Source of the DNA: Opitutaceae bacterium
Lineage (GTDB): Bacteria > Verrucomicrobiota > Verrucomicrobiia > Opitutales > Opitutaceae
Direction of reading: 5' to 3'
Length of the DNA: 36,011 nt
Assembly (NCBI GenBank): GCA_028822375.1
Contig: JAPKDW010000012.1
Location: 1 to 36,011 of the forward strand
The translations under genes were made by a program, and so were the position numbers. Shown piece after piece: positions 6,020 through 13,375 of the stretch. The stretch's first letter is position 1. Every line of letters starts with the position of its first letter. A model generated the notes under the pieces. It searched no databases. It saw only the letters and a list, made by a program, of their open reading frames with translations, and had not been told where the DNA came from.

Positions 6020-7852
6020 TTAGATGATTCGATCGTTGCCGCCGTCGACAGGGATCTGGGCGCCGGTGGTTTTTCCGAAAACGGTGGAGGCTAGGGCTAC
6101 TACGACGTTTCCTACGCTACGGGAAGTGATCTCGGTTTTCATGAGATTGCGCTTCTTGTATTGCTCGACGGTGATTCCGTATCGTTCGGCTGAGCGTTCG
6201 AGCGCTTCTTTGGTCCAGAGTTTCGTGTCGAAAACGGCGTCCGGGTGAATGATGTTCACTCTGACGCCATCGGGCGCCAGTTCCAAGGCCGCAACACGGC
6301 AGAGCTGAGTGAGTCCGGCTTTCGCGCAAGAATAGCTGGCAGCTCCGGCTCCTGGCGCGTTTACGTTGCGGGATCCCATTAGGATGATTGCGGGATCGAT
6401 TCCTTTTTTGACGTAGGGAATAGCGTGTTTGAGCAGGACCTGATGGCTGGTGAGATTGACCTGGAAGCTACGGTCCCAGTTGTTTTGCTCCATGTCTTCG
6501 AGGTAGGCTCCTGCGGTGAAAATGCCAGCGTTGGAGACGACTATATCAAGTCCGCCGTAGGTTTGGATGATCTGTTCGATCATCGCTTTGACCTTGGGTT
6601 CGTCGGTGAGATTGATAGTGATGCCAAGCGCTCCGATACCTGCCATGATATCCATGATCTCTGGATTGATATCCGCTCCGATTACGCAGGCGCCCGCTTC
6701 GGCTAGCGTGGTGGCAGTCGCTAATCCTATGCCGGCTGCCGAGCCGGAGACGAGAGCGATTTTACCTTGGAGGGTGAGTGGCGGTGTCGAGGTGTTGGAA
6801 GATTCCGGAAGCGCTGGGCTCCAGGATGCGTCAGCCCCGGCTAGTTGATTTGCTTGGCTGGCCCGGGAGGCTTTTGCGGCCCGGGTGGCGGTTTCGGTTT
6901 TGTTAATTCCGAAACTGAATAGTCCGCGCTTTGCCCAAGCTACCTGTTGGAGGTCCGTTGCGGATCCGAGGTTCGCTTGGTGGTCGCCTTGAGTGATTGC
7001 AGAGCTAGCTCCTAGAACCGTTTTCGCGTGTTCGTTGTTGGAAAGGTTTATCGCTGCTGGCGAGTCGTCGAGATGTCCGACTTGAGCTTGCGCTAGCTTC
7101 ATGGATACGGCTTGCCGCAGTTCTGCAAATTCGATTAGCGATGCGGATTCTCCACTCGAAGTGGAATGAGAGCTGTTGGATTGCGCTTCGAAGAAACTCT
7201 GGGCCTGTTCGGTAAGCTGCAGCGATCGTTTGTAGGATTGTTCGGCTTCGTCGTGAAAGGCGAAGAGGCCGATGCCTTCTACGATGATTCCTTCGATTGA
7301 TTCGAGATCGCTTGATTGAATGAGGTTAGCGAGCGAGCGAGCTTGTTCCGAGAGCGATGATGCGGCTGGGATAACGAGGACGCGTTGTCCGTAAATTTCT
7401 TCGGCGAGCTGAGCGCAGTTGGCCTGACGGACGAGAGCTAGAATTGGGGCTGCACAGGTTTGGTCGACGAATCGAGCGGGTATGGCTCCGTGGAGGAGGG
7501 CTTCGAGGGGAGCGGGTTGGTCGAGAGGGCTCGTGGCTGCGAGTTGCAACTGGGTTGCGCTGTCGTCAGCGGACAGGGAAGCGGCAGCGATGATTTTGAG
7601 AAGGCTCGCTTGCGTGAACGCGCGTAGGTCGCTTATACTGGGATTTTCGTCAGCGTGATCGTTTTCTATGATCGCGAGCTGAGCTTCGGTTTCGCCAAAT
7701 GGGTTTTGCGCTTCGGTCTTAACTGAGCCAATGCCGCCTAGGCCATTGGCGAGAGTCTCGGTTTTCGCAATCAAGCTCGTGGCGTAGACTCTTGCAGAAA
7801 GAGGGTCGCCGATGAGGTTTCGAGCGTCTTCGTTGTTCCACTGGTTTTGCAT
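6020..7852 (-). CDS. SDR dehydrogenase fused to a decayed class II aldolase domain (RhaD-aldolase/ADH-like)
   Basis: A 610-aa protein with the architecture of bifunctional class II aldolase/short-chain dehydrogenases (RhaE/YuxG-like rhamnulose-1-phosphate aldolase/lactaldehyde dehydrogenase), which are usually about 670-690 aa. Residues 363-610 are a sound SDR domain: SGSAAGIG 369-376, NAG 441-443, S493, Y507-x3-K511, and the C-terminal GAQIPVDGGND. Residues 1-225 still align with the aldolase (QWNNEDARNL, ALLHG, LAEEIYGQRVLVIP, ESYKR-like tail). The zinc HxH in the family segment VDHTH is VDQTC (Q131, C133), and the family NHG is EGIG (192-195), so all three metal histidines appear lost. A Ser/Ala/Gln-rich stretch (225-360) links the halves. 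It is the first gene of the dhaK-dhaL-lsrF operon. The SDR probably oxidises an aldehyde or hydroxy-sugar intermediate. Confidence 0.85.
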   Translation of the reverse strand: MQNQWNNEDARNLIGDPLSARVYATSLIAKTETLANGLGGIGSVKTEAQNPFGETEAQLAIIENDHADENPSISDLRAFTQASLLKIIAAASLSADDSATQLQLAATSPLDQPAPLEALLHGAIPARFVDQTCAAPILALVRQANCAQLAEEIYGQRVLVIPAASSLSEQARSLANLIQSSDLESIEGIIVEGIGLFAFHDEAEQSYKRSLQLTEQAQSFFEAQSNSSHSTSSGESASLIEFAELRQAVSMKLAQAQVGHLDDSPAAINLSNNEHAKTVLGASSAITQGDHQANLGSATDLQQVAWAKRGLFSFGINKTETATRAAKASRASQANQLAGADASWSPALPESSNTSTPPLTLQGKIALVSGSAAGIGLATATTLAEAGACVIGADINPEIMDIMAGIGALGITINLTDEPKVKAMIEQIIQTYGGLDIVVSNAGIFTAGAYLEDMEQNNWDRSFQVNLTSHQVLLKHAIPYVKKGIDPAIILMGSRNVNAPGAGAASYSCAKAGLTQLCRVAALELAPDGVRVNIIHPDAVFDTKLWTKEALERSAERYGITVEQYKKRNLMKTEITSRSVGNVVVALASTVFGKTTGAQIPVDGGNDRII

Positions 7853-7909
7853 ATTCTAAACGTTTCCGTAATTAGCCAATCGCTGGCGAAAGGGGTGATT
7901 TTAGGCTAG

Positions 7910-7976
7910 ATTATGGGGGAAAGAGCGTTTTTGAGCTAGGATGATTTCCGCAATGATTTGTACAATTCCTGCAATT
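7910..7976 (-). promoter_or_regulatory. candidate AraC-type operator and promoter of the pseudo-aldolase/SDR-dhaKL operon
   Basis: On the minus strand ATTGCAGGAAT (7976-7966) and ATTGCGGAAAT (7955-7945) form a direct repeat spaced exactly 21 bp, two helical turns, as AraC-family dimers prefer. A CATAAT -10-like hexamer lies at 7915-7910. The -35 slot (7938-7933) is poor and abuts the proximal half-site, a layout expected for a class II activated promoter. The likely regulator is the PAS-AraC protein encoded just upstream. Confidence 0.55.
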
Positions 7977-8027
7977 GGGGTCGAGGCGAAATGGGGGTTC
8001 CTTTGAGGTAGGTCAAAGCGCTTCAGT

Positions 8028-8765
8028 TTAAGTGTAGCGTTTGCGGTAGGCGGCTGGGGTTGTGTGCAGAACGCGGAGAAAGGAGCGGGTGAAATGGCTT
8101 TGATCGTAGAATCCGCAGTCCATGGCGATGGCGGAGATGGGCTCGTCGCTTTGGCTCAGGGCGGAGCATGCTTGTTGGATGCGATAGCGATTGAGATATT
8201 GGATGGGAGTGAGGTGGAAGCTTTTTTTAAAGTGGCGTTCGAAGGCGCTGAGGGAGAGACCGCAAGCTTTGGCCATGTCGATCAGTTTGATTTCGTTGGG
8301 GTAGTTGGATGCGATGTGGTCGATCGCTCGACTGAGGGCTGAGTGGTGAAGCGCGTTCGTATTGCCTTCGAATTTGCGCGTTACGCCTGATAGCCCACAG
8401 ACATGGCCGTCTTTAGAATAGAGCGGAACCTTATTGGTTATATGCCATTGGATAAGCCGCTGGGATGTGGTGATGAGCTCGACTTTGTTTTTTACCACGT
8501 AGCCTTCTTCTATGACGCGTTTGTCGTCGGCGGCGTAGCTTTGCTCGATGTCGGTAGCGAAGAAATCGGTATCGGGGCGTCCGATGATTTGCTCTTTGTT
8601 GTCTAGCCCCATGAACTCGGCGAGCTCTTGGTTGATGTAAATGAAATGCCGGTTGGCGTCTTTAACGAAAAACAGCAATCCGGGAATGCAGTCAAACAGG
8701 AGCTGACCCGCATTCGAGATACGGTTTTCTTCGATGAATTGGGATAGCGAATCGTTGGTCGGCAC
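8028..8765 (-). CDS. PAS domain-AraC family transcriptional regulator
   Basis: A 245-aa regulator. Residues about 15-130 form a PAS sensor (FDCIPGLLFFVKDANRHFIYINQELAEFMG, then GRPDTDFF and the YSKDGHVCGLSGVTRKFE end). Residues about 140-245 form the two-helix-turn-helix AraC DNA-binding domain (IDMAKACGLSLSAFERHFKKSFHLTPIQYLNRYRI; AIAMDCGFYDQSHFTRSFLRV). The start codon is GTG at 8763-8765. It is immediately upstream of the pseudo-aldolase/SDR operon on the same strand, with a 21-bp direct repeat in the 175-base gap, so it most likely activates that operon. The PAS domain, rather than the usual cupin, suggests that it senses a small ligand or cofactor; which one is unknown. Confidence 0.85.
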   Translation of the reverse strand: MPTNDSLSQFIEENRISNAGQLLFDCIPGLLFFVKDANRHFIYINQELAEFMGLDNKEQIIGRPDTDFFATDIEQSYAADDKRVIEEGYVVKNKVELITTSQRLIQWHITNKVPLYSKDGHVCGLSGVTRKFEGNTNALHHSALSRAIDHIASNYPNEIKLIDMAKACGLSLSAFERHFKKSFHLTPIQYLNRYRIQQACSALSQSDEPISAIAMDCGFYDQSHFTRSFLRVLHTTPAAYRKRYT

Positions 8766-8953
8766 GAGTTTCTTAAGGTATTGAAAGCCCTGAAAGCCCT
8801 TTTGCGACAGGAAAGTTGGAAGCCTTTCGGGCCATGTTGCAACGACGCAATCACCGAGATGCGATCACGGCAAGTTCAATGATTAGAGAGGCGATTGGAA
8901 GGATGCGTTTGAAAGTGATATCTGTCGAGTTTGCTTACTCGCCGGGTGAGAAT

Positions 8954-9035
8954 GGTAGGGCAGCATCGCCGAGGCTGCAGCAGTGCATTGGCTTTTGTTT
9001 AGGCTTCTCTGCGGCCTCGGCGATGCAGCCCTACC
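8954..9035. repeat. long inverted repeat (BIME-like) overlapping the 3' end of the sugar kinase
   Basis: Arms of 22 nt at 8954-8975 (GGTAGGGCAGC...) and 9014-9035 (...GCAGCCCTACC) are reverse complements except for one base, with a 38-nt middle. The ends GGTAG/CTACC are the same as in the dhaK-dhaL element. The right arm contains the TAG stop codon of the PfkB gene (9031-9033, minus strand). It could act as a 3' mRNA stabiliser or weak terminator. Confidence 0.88.
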
Positions 9036-10122
9036 GCACAACGCGACCGGAGCCGCCGCTATTCAAGAGGGCTTCGACTTCGGCGCGGGTGGAGAAATTG
9101 AAGTCGCCGTAGATTGAGTGGGCAAGGCAAGAGGATGCGACGGCGAAGGATATCGCTGTTTGCGAATCTTGCAGACCGGGTGTGTTGAGGGCGTAGATGA
9201 GACCAGCTCCGAAGGAGTCACCTCCGCCGACGCGATCGACAATGTTGCGAATCTCGTAGGGTTGGTAGGCGTTGCCGGAGTTGGGGGCGAAGTAGCCGTA
9301 GTCCGATTCCTTATCGTAGAGCAAGGCTCCCCAATTGTTGTGGGATGCGGAGATGCTTTCGCGAAGGGTAATGGCTACTTTGGATACGTTTGGAAATTGG
9401 TTAACGATCTCTTGGGCGACGGTCGTGTATTTGCTGGCGTCAATGCGGCCTGAGTGGACGTCGGTGTTTTCCGCTTGGATTCCGAGGATGTCGGAGGCGT
9501 CTTCTTCGTTGCCGATTAGGACGTCGACGTAGGGAAGGATGCGTTGCATGGTCTCGCCTGCAAGGTCGCCGGCGGAGAGGGTAGGGTTCCATTTCCAGAG
9601 TTTCTTGCGGAAGTTGAGATCGCAGGAAACGGTGATCCCGGCTGCCTTGGCGTGTTTGACGGATGCGATGGTTGCCTCGGCGGAGATTTCGGAAAGCGCG
9701 GGAGTGATGCCGGTAGTGTGGAACCAGGCTGCATCGGTGAAAATGGTTTCCCAATCGTAGGCGTTAGGTGAGGTGAGGCTGACGGATGAGTGGTCGCGAT
9801 CATAGATGACGCGACTGGGGCGTTGGTTGGCTCCGGCTTCGACGAAGTAGAGGCCGAGGCGTCCTTGATCGGTCAATACAATATCGCTAGTCTCGACTTT
9901 GAGGCCCCGCAAGTTGGCTAGGCAGGCCTGGGTGATGTCGTTGTCGGGGATCGCGGTGACGAATCGGGCGCTGCCGCCGAGCATCGCGATCGAGGCGGCG
10001 ACGTTGGCTTCGGCTCCCGCGAAAGTGAGGTTGAGGTCGCCTGGCAATGCTTGGCGAAAACGATTAAAGCCAGGAGGGCAGAGACGCCCCATTATTTCTC
10101 CGAAAGTGACGATGGTATTCAT
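9031..10122 (-). CDS. PfkB-family sugar kinase, probable 2-keto-3-deoxygluconate kinase
   Basis: A 363-aa ribokinase-fold kinase. GAEANVAASIAMLGG (36-50) is the first PfkB signature and DRVGGGDSFGAG (296-307) the second, with catalytic base D302 and an anion-hole GAG. SCDLNFRKKLW near 167-175 and IGNEEDASDILG near 203-214 are typical of KDG kinases. It is longer than the roughly 310-aa E. coli KdgK, with an insert around 215-235 and another around 255-285. It should phosphorylate KDG to KDPG, which the neighbouring KDPG aldolase then splits. The TAG stop lies inside a palindromic repeat, so the last few residues (about GRVVR) may have been altered by that insertion. Another 2-keto-3-deoxy sugar as substrate is possible. 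Confidence 0.87.
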   Translation of the reverse strand: MNTIVTFGEIMGRLCPPGFNRFRQALPGDLNLTFAGAEANVAASIAMLGGSARFVTAIPDNDITQACLANLRGLKVETSDIVLTDQGRLGLYFVEAGANQRPSRVIYDRDHSSVSLTSPNAYDWETIFTDAAWFHTTGITPALSEISAEATIASVKHAKAAGITVSCDLNFRKKLWKWNPTLSAGDLAGETMQRILPYVDVLIGNEEDASDILGIQAENTDVHSGRIDASKYTTVAQEIVNQFPNVSKVAITLRESISASHNNWGALLYDKESDYGYFAPNSGNAYQPYEIRNIVDRVGGGDSFGAGLIYALNTPGLQDSQTAISFAVASSCLAHSIYGDFNFSTRAEVEALLNSGGSGRVVR

Positions 10123-10134
10123 GACGATGTATTT

Positions 10135-10287
10135 TTTTGCCCACTAATAACACGAATGATCACGAATTAGACTTGGGGTTGAAGGGGAGTTTTTAACGGA
10201 TAAAGGGTGGGTGTTCTATTTCTCTTATAAGTAGTGGAATTCGAAAGAAATTCGATTCGTGCTGATTCGTGTTATTAGTGGGCAAAA
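10135..10287. repeat. CACGAAT-rich inverted intergenic repeat, copy 2
   Basis: Perfect 23-nt arms, 10135-10157 (TTTTGCCCACTAATAAC...) and 10265-10287 (its reverse complement), with imperfect inward extension (CACGAATTAG against ATTCGATTCGTG) and about 107 bases between. It fills most of the gap between the kinase and KDPG aldolase genes and resembles the element at 5859-5970. Confidence 0.85.
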
Positions 10288-10316
10288 TTGTCGTCTAGCT
10301 CCGTTCGTAGGTAAAA

Positions 10317-10967
10317 TCAGGCTCTTGCGGCGTCCGCGTTTTCGCGGGCTTGGCGGGCGTTGGCTTCGATCTGGGTCCAGTTTTGGGCGGCGATTAGGTC
10401 GCGGCTGGCAATCCAGGATCCGCCGATTGCAGAGATGAGCGGCGAGGCTAGATAGTCGCTCATGTTGTTGGCGTTAAGGCCGCCGAGGGGGATGAAGTCG
10501 ATGCCGATGTGTTGGTAGGGGGCGGCCATGTTTTTGAGATGCTTTAGTCCGCCAGCGGTTTCGGCGGGAAAGTATTTGAGCGTCCTGCAGCCGAGTTCGA
10601 TGCCTTGCTCGATGTCGCTCGGAGTGACGATGCCAGGGCCGAAGGGGAGTCCTTTATCTTGGGCGTACTCTACGACTCGGCGATTGAGTCCGGGAGCTAC
10701 GCCAAAAGCAGCTTTGGCTGCGACAACTTCGTCAACTTGATCTGTGGTGAGGATGGTGCCGATGCCGGCTAGCATTTCGGGCACTTCGTCGCGAATGGCT
10801 CGTAGGGAATCCAGAGCAGCGTCGGTGCGAAGCGTCAGTTCCATCGCTCCGATGCCTCCTCGCAGCAGGGCCCGAGCGAGTGGGACGGCGTTCGCTGCGT
10901 CGTCAATTACGAGTACGGCGATGATAGCGGATTCTTTGATTTTCCGATGGAGTTCTGCAGGAAACAT
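10317..10967 (-). CDS. eda: KDPG/KHG aldolase (2-dehydro-3-deoxyphosphogluconate aldolase)
   Basis: A 216-aa class I aldolase of the Entner-Doudoroff family, close to the usual 205-215 aa. It cleaves KDPG to pyruvate and glyceraldehyde 3-phosphate. Key residues: E45 in MELTLRT, GIGTIL 68-73, PGLN 92-95, GPGIVTPSDIE 110-120, the Schiff-base lysine K131 in LKYFPAE, and PLGGLNANN near the C-terminus. The frame stays open for 40 more codons upstream, but that extension runs through the divergent promoter and has no family similarity, so ATG at 10965-10967 is chosen. It lies 194 bases downstream of the divergent iclR control region's product and upstream of the kinase gene on the same strand. Control by the divergent IclR protein is likely. 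Confidence 0.92.
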   Translation of the reverse strand: MFPAELHRKIKESAIIAVLVIDDAANAVPLARALLRGGIGAMELTLRTDAALDSLRAIRDEVPEMLAGIGTILTTDQVDEVVAAKAAFGVAPGLNRRVVEYAQDKGLPFGPGIVTPSDIEQGIELGCRTLKYFPAETAGGLKHLKNMAAPYQHIGIDFIPLGGLNANNMSDYLASPLISAIGGSWIASRDLIAAQNWTQIEANARQARENADAARA

Positions 10968-10986
10968 AGGTTTTTTGGTAATTTTA

Positions 10987-11007
10987 TTTGTCAGTATAGT
11001 TGACAAA
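10987..11007. promoter_or_regulatory. palindromic operator candidate in the eda-iclR divergent region
   Basis: A perfect inverted repeat TTTGTCA-N7-TGACAAA. It overlaps a consensus TTGACA hexamer on the plus strand (11000-11005) and a TATACT -10-like hexamer on the minus strand (10999-10994). It is centred in the 79-base gap between the eda and iclR start codons, so binding there could control both. The IclR-family protein is the obvious candidate binder. Confidence 0.65.
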
Positions 11008-11046
11008 ATAATCTGAATAGCAGACAGATTGAAATCCAAACGGATT

Positions 11047-11727
11047 ATGTCAATCGAATCTCGCAGTCTCGCCACGTCATTGTTCAAGGCCTTGGATTTG
11101 TTGGGTCTTCTTAATGCTCGGACGAGTGGAATAGGGATCGCGGGAATCGTTGAGGAGATGGGCTTACCGCGCAGCAGTTTGCTGCGGATGTTGGATAGTT
11201 TGGCGCACTACGGTTTCGTGGAGCGGGATGAGGCTCGGGTGTATCGAGTCACTTCGAAGTTTCGGGATTGGAGGTTAGAGGACGGGGACGAACGTTTGAA
11301 GACGCGGCACCGATCTTTGATGCGGCGCATTGCGGACGAAGTCGGGGAAATGGCAGTGTTGGGACGTCTTCAGGGGCGACGGATTTTGCATGTTTCGCAT
11401 GAGGAGCCGGATTGTCGGGTTCGAGTGATCCCGCCGGAGGGAAGGACGTTTGCTATCGATCGAATGGCGATGGGTAAGTTGATTTTGAGTCAGCGTCCGG
11501 ATCTTGTGCCGAATGATTGTTCGGAGGGTTTGCTCGCTGAGATCACAAAAGCGGGGAAGGAGGGATTCGCTTGGAATCGAGGCGAATCGGAAGAGGGGAT
11601 TATCGCCTGGGGAACTTGGCTTGGAGAGCCGTCGCCGCTAACGCCGATGTTGGCGGTCACTTGGCCGGATTTTCGTTTTTCCGAAGATTCGCTGGCGAAG
11701 GTGAAGGAGATTATGGGAACCGAATAG
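11047..11727 (+). CDS. IclR-family transcriptional regulator
   Basis: A 226-aa regulator. The N-terminal winged helix is at about 1-70 (SLFKALDLLGLLNARTSGIGIAGIVEEMGLPRSSLLRMLDSLAHYGFVERDEARVYRVTSKF). The C-terminal IclR effector domain follows (HVSHEEPDCRVRVIPPEGRTFAIDRMAMGKLILS) and is shorter than the usual 180 residues, ending soon after a degenerate PMLAVTWP. ATG at 11047 is chosen; a TTG at 11029 would add six residues. By position it should control the divergent eda-kinase genes, in the manner of KdgR, with KDG or KDPG as a plausible effector. Confidence 0.85.
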   Translation: MSIESRSLATSLFKALDLLGLLNARTSGIGIAGIVEEMGLPRSSLLRMLDSLAHYGFVERDEARVYRVTSKFRDWRLEDGDERLKTRHRSLMRRIADEVGEMAVLGRLQGRRILHVSHEEPDCRVRVIPPEGRTFAIDRMAMGKLILSQRPDLVPNDCSEGLLAEITKAGKEGFAWNRGESEEGIIAWGTWLGEPSPLTPMLAVTWPDFRFSEDSLAKVKEIMGTE

Positions 11728-11810
11728 GGCTCGCTCGGCTTCGAGCTCTGGCTTGCTGGTTTGGGATGGCTCACAGGCGGTGGTGGCGTCGATTCCGCTT
11801 GGGGCGATAG

Positions 11811-12285
11811 CTAAATAGGTAGAAGCGTTTCGATATGTTTTAGGATCGCCGCGACTTTGGGGATCGTTTGGTCGGCGGAACTCTGGGAGCTTTCGAGGAT
11901 TTTCGCTAGCTGTCGAAGGGAGTTGGTTGAGACGGCAATCTTGGTTTTTCGTTGGGAGTCTTGGTTGTTTTGGAATTCAGTGGATTGCTCGATCGCTTTG
12001 GTGAATTCGGAGATCGCATGGGAGAGCGATGATTTGTCTTGGCGATTGAGTGTTGCCAGAAGCGAATCGCGTGTTTCCTGGGGCGTACGAATTGGTTCTG
12101 TCGAGTCGACGCGCTTTCTCGTAGTAGCTCAGTGTTGAATGATCTTAGAAATGCTTCATTGCTGATGGGCGAATTCGGGTGAGGCTCGTTTCAGCAAAAA
12201 CGTGAGCCAGGCAGAGGCTGCAAGCGATGGCGAGCGTGTGGCATCGGAGTTTGGATACGGCTAATGTGGGACGGAGTCGTTCCAT
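11811..12285 (-). pseudogene. frameshifted gene for a small secreted protein
   Basis: Three overlapping reading-frame pieces on the minus strand join into one sensible protein. Piece one starts at ATG 12285-12283 and encodes a signal peptide (HTLAIACSLCLAHVFA). Piece two, in another frame, reads NEPHPNSPISNEAFLRSFNT and on to ELLRES. Piece three, in the third frame with no start codon of its own, reads TPQETRDSLLATLNRQD, continues through SLSHAISEFTKAIEQ and LRQLAKILESSQ, and ends AAILKHIETLLPI with TAG at 11813-11811. Each join needs a one-base shift in the same sense, which fits two small deletions. No family recognised; helical and secreted. Two sequencing errors are the main alternative. 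It lies downstream of the cupin-AraC gene and converges with iclR. Confidence 0.6.
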
Positions 12286-12404
12286 GAACTTCTCTGCTAC
12301 GGAGAAGTCTTGAGTTTCTTAATACCTCGAGCGAGCAATTGAGGGGGCATTCCTCATGGGCGTGTGTTGGGTTCGCTAGTTGGGACGAGAGAAAATACGG
12401 ATAT

Positions 12405-13310
12405 TTACGAGCTGCTGCCGAAAGATTTTCGGTAGGCGAGGGGCGAGGTTCCTTTTCGTTTTCGAAATTGCCGCGCGAAGTAGTTGCTGTCGTTGAAGCC
12501 GACTTCGAATGCGATTTGCGAGATGGTAAGGCGAGAATTCCGCAGGAGCCCCATGGCTCGTTGGAGGCGGAGTTGGATGAGGTACTCGAATGGCGAGAGG
12601 CGTGTGGCTTTGGCGAATGTGCGGATGAAGTGACTGCGGGACTGGCGCGACATTTCGATGAAATCTTCGAGCTTCCAGTCTCGGGCGCAGTCTTGCTCCA
12701 TGCTGCTGATGACCTTACCGACGCGGAGGAGGGCGGCTGAGTTCGTGGATTCGGATTTCTGGTAGGAGCGCGAGAGGAAGACCATAAGGTCGATTAGCTT
12801 ACCGAGCAGAGCGGATTCGTAGCCGTCGAGGCGTCGGTCGACTTCGTCGACCATTTCGAGGGCGATTCGTTCGGCGCGAGATAAGGCGAGGCGCTCGAGG
12901 TGGAGGCGACTGGAGAAGCGGTGTTGCTTGCGGAATACCGGTTCGAGCAAAAATAGGGCGCAGTAGCCGGGCATTTTCAGGAGGCGACTTTCGGGCAATT
13001 CGATTTGCTTGGGATCGTACATAATGTTGATCATCTCCAAGCGATCGCGTTTGTGAAAATAGTGATCCTGCTGGCCTTGGAGGAGGAAGGTATCCCCTGC
13101 GGCGATGGGGAACTCGCTACCGTTAAGCCAGTGGAGCGCGGTACCGCCGGTTATGAGGACAAGTTCGTTGAAATCGTGGGCGTGTTGGACTTCAGTAAGA
13201 TCGTGCTCGTGGGAGGGTTCGCTTGATAATCCGGTCAGCACGCGACGGGCTGTGATCGGGTAGGATGCGTCTTCGAAGTAGTTTTCACCTTTGGCTAGTA
13301 TGCCGGTCAT
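12405..13310 (-). CDS. cupin-AraC family transcriptional regulator (RhaS/XylR-like layout)
   Basis: A 301-aa regulator. An AraC-binding cupin covers about residues 25-110 (EVQHAHDFNELVLITGGTALHWLNGSEFPIAAGDTFLLQGQQDHYFHK). A double helix-turn-helix domain covers about 200-298 (WKLEDFIEMSRQSRSHFIRTFAKATRLSPFEYLIQLRLQRA; ISQIAFEVGFNDSNYFARQFRKRKGTSPLAYRKSF). It is transcribed away from xylose isomerase, and the gap carries a 21-bp direct repeat before a CATAAT hexamer, so it is probably the sugar-responsive activator of xylA. The RhaS-like organisation does not prove rhamnose as effector; xylose is favoured by context. Confidence 0.88.
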   Translation of the reverse strand: MTGILAKGENYFEDASYPITARRVLTGLSSEPSHEHDLTEVQHAHDFNELVLITGGTALHWLNGSEFPIAAGDTFLLQGQQDHYFHKRDRLEMINIMYDPKQIELPESRLLKMPGYCALFLLEPVFRKQHRFSSRLHLERLALSRAERIALEMVDEVDRRLDGYESALLGKLIDLMVFLSRSYQKSESTNSAALLRVGKVISSMEQDCARDWKLEDFIEMSRQSRSHFIRTFAKATRLSPFEYLIQLRLQRAMGLLRNSRLTISQIAFEVGFNDSNYFARQFRKRKGTSPLAYRKSFGSSS

Positions 13311-13375
13311 GGGGTCTCGGTTTTATTTGATGGAGTAAGAATGAGGCTAGTTTGAGCGAGGTCAATATTACGTGG

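Noticed and set aside
8782-8799. Tandem duplication TGAAAGCCC x2 before the PAS-AraC gene
   Set aside because: Only two 9-bp units with no wider pattern or promoter context that I could support.
11857-12138. 93-aa plus-strand frame downstream of iclR
   Set aside because: It is the reverse strand of the broken secreted-protein gene, whose composition is far more protein-like.
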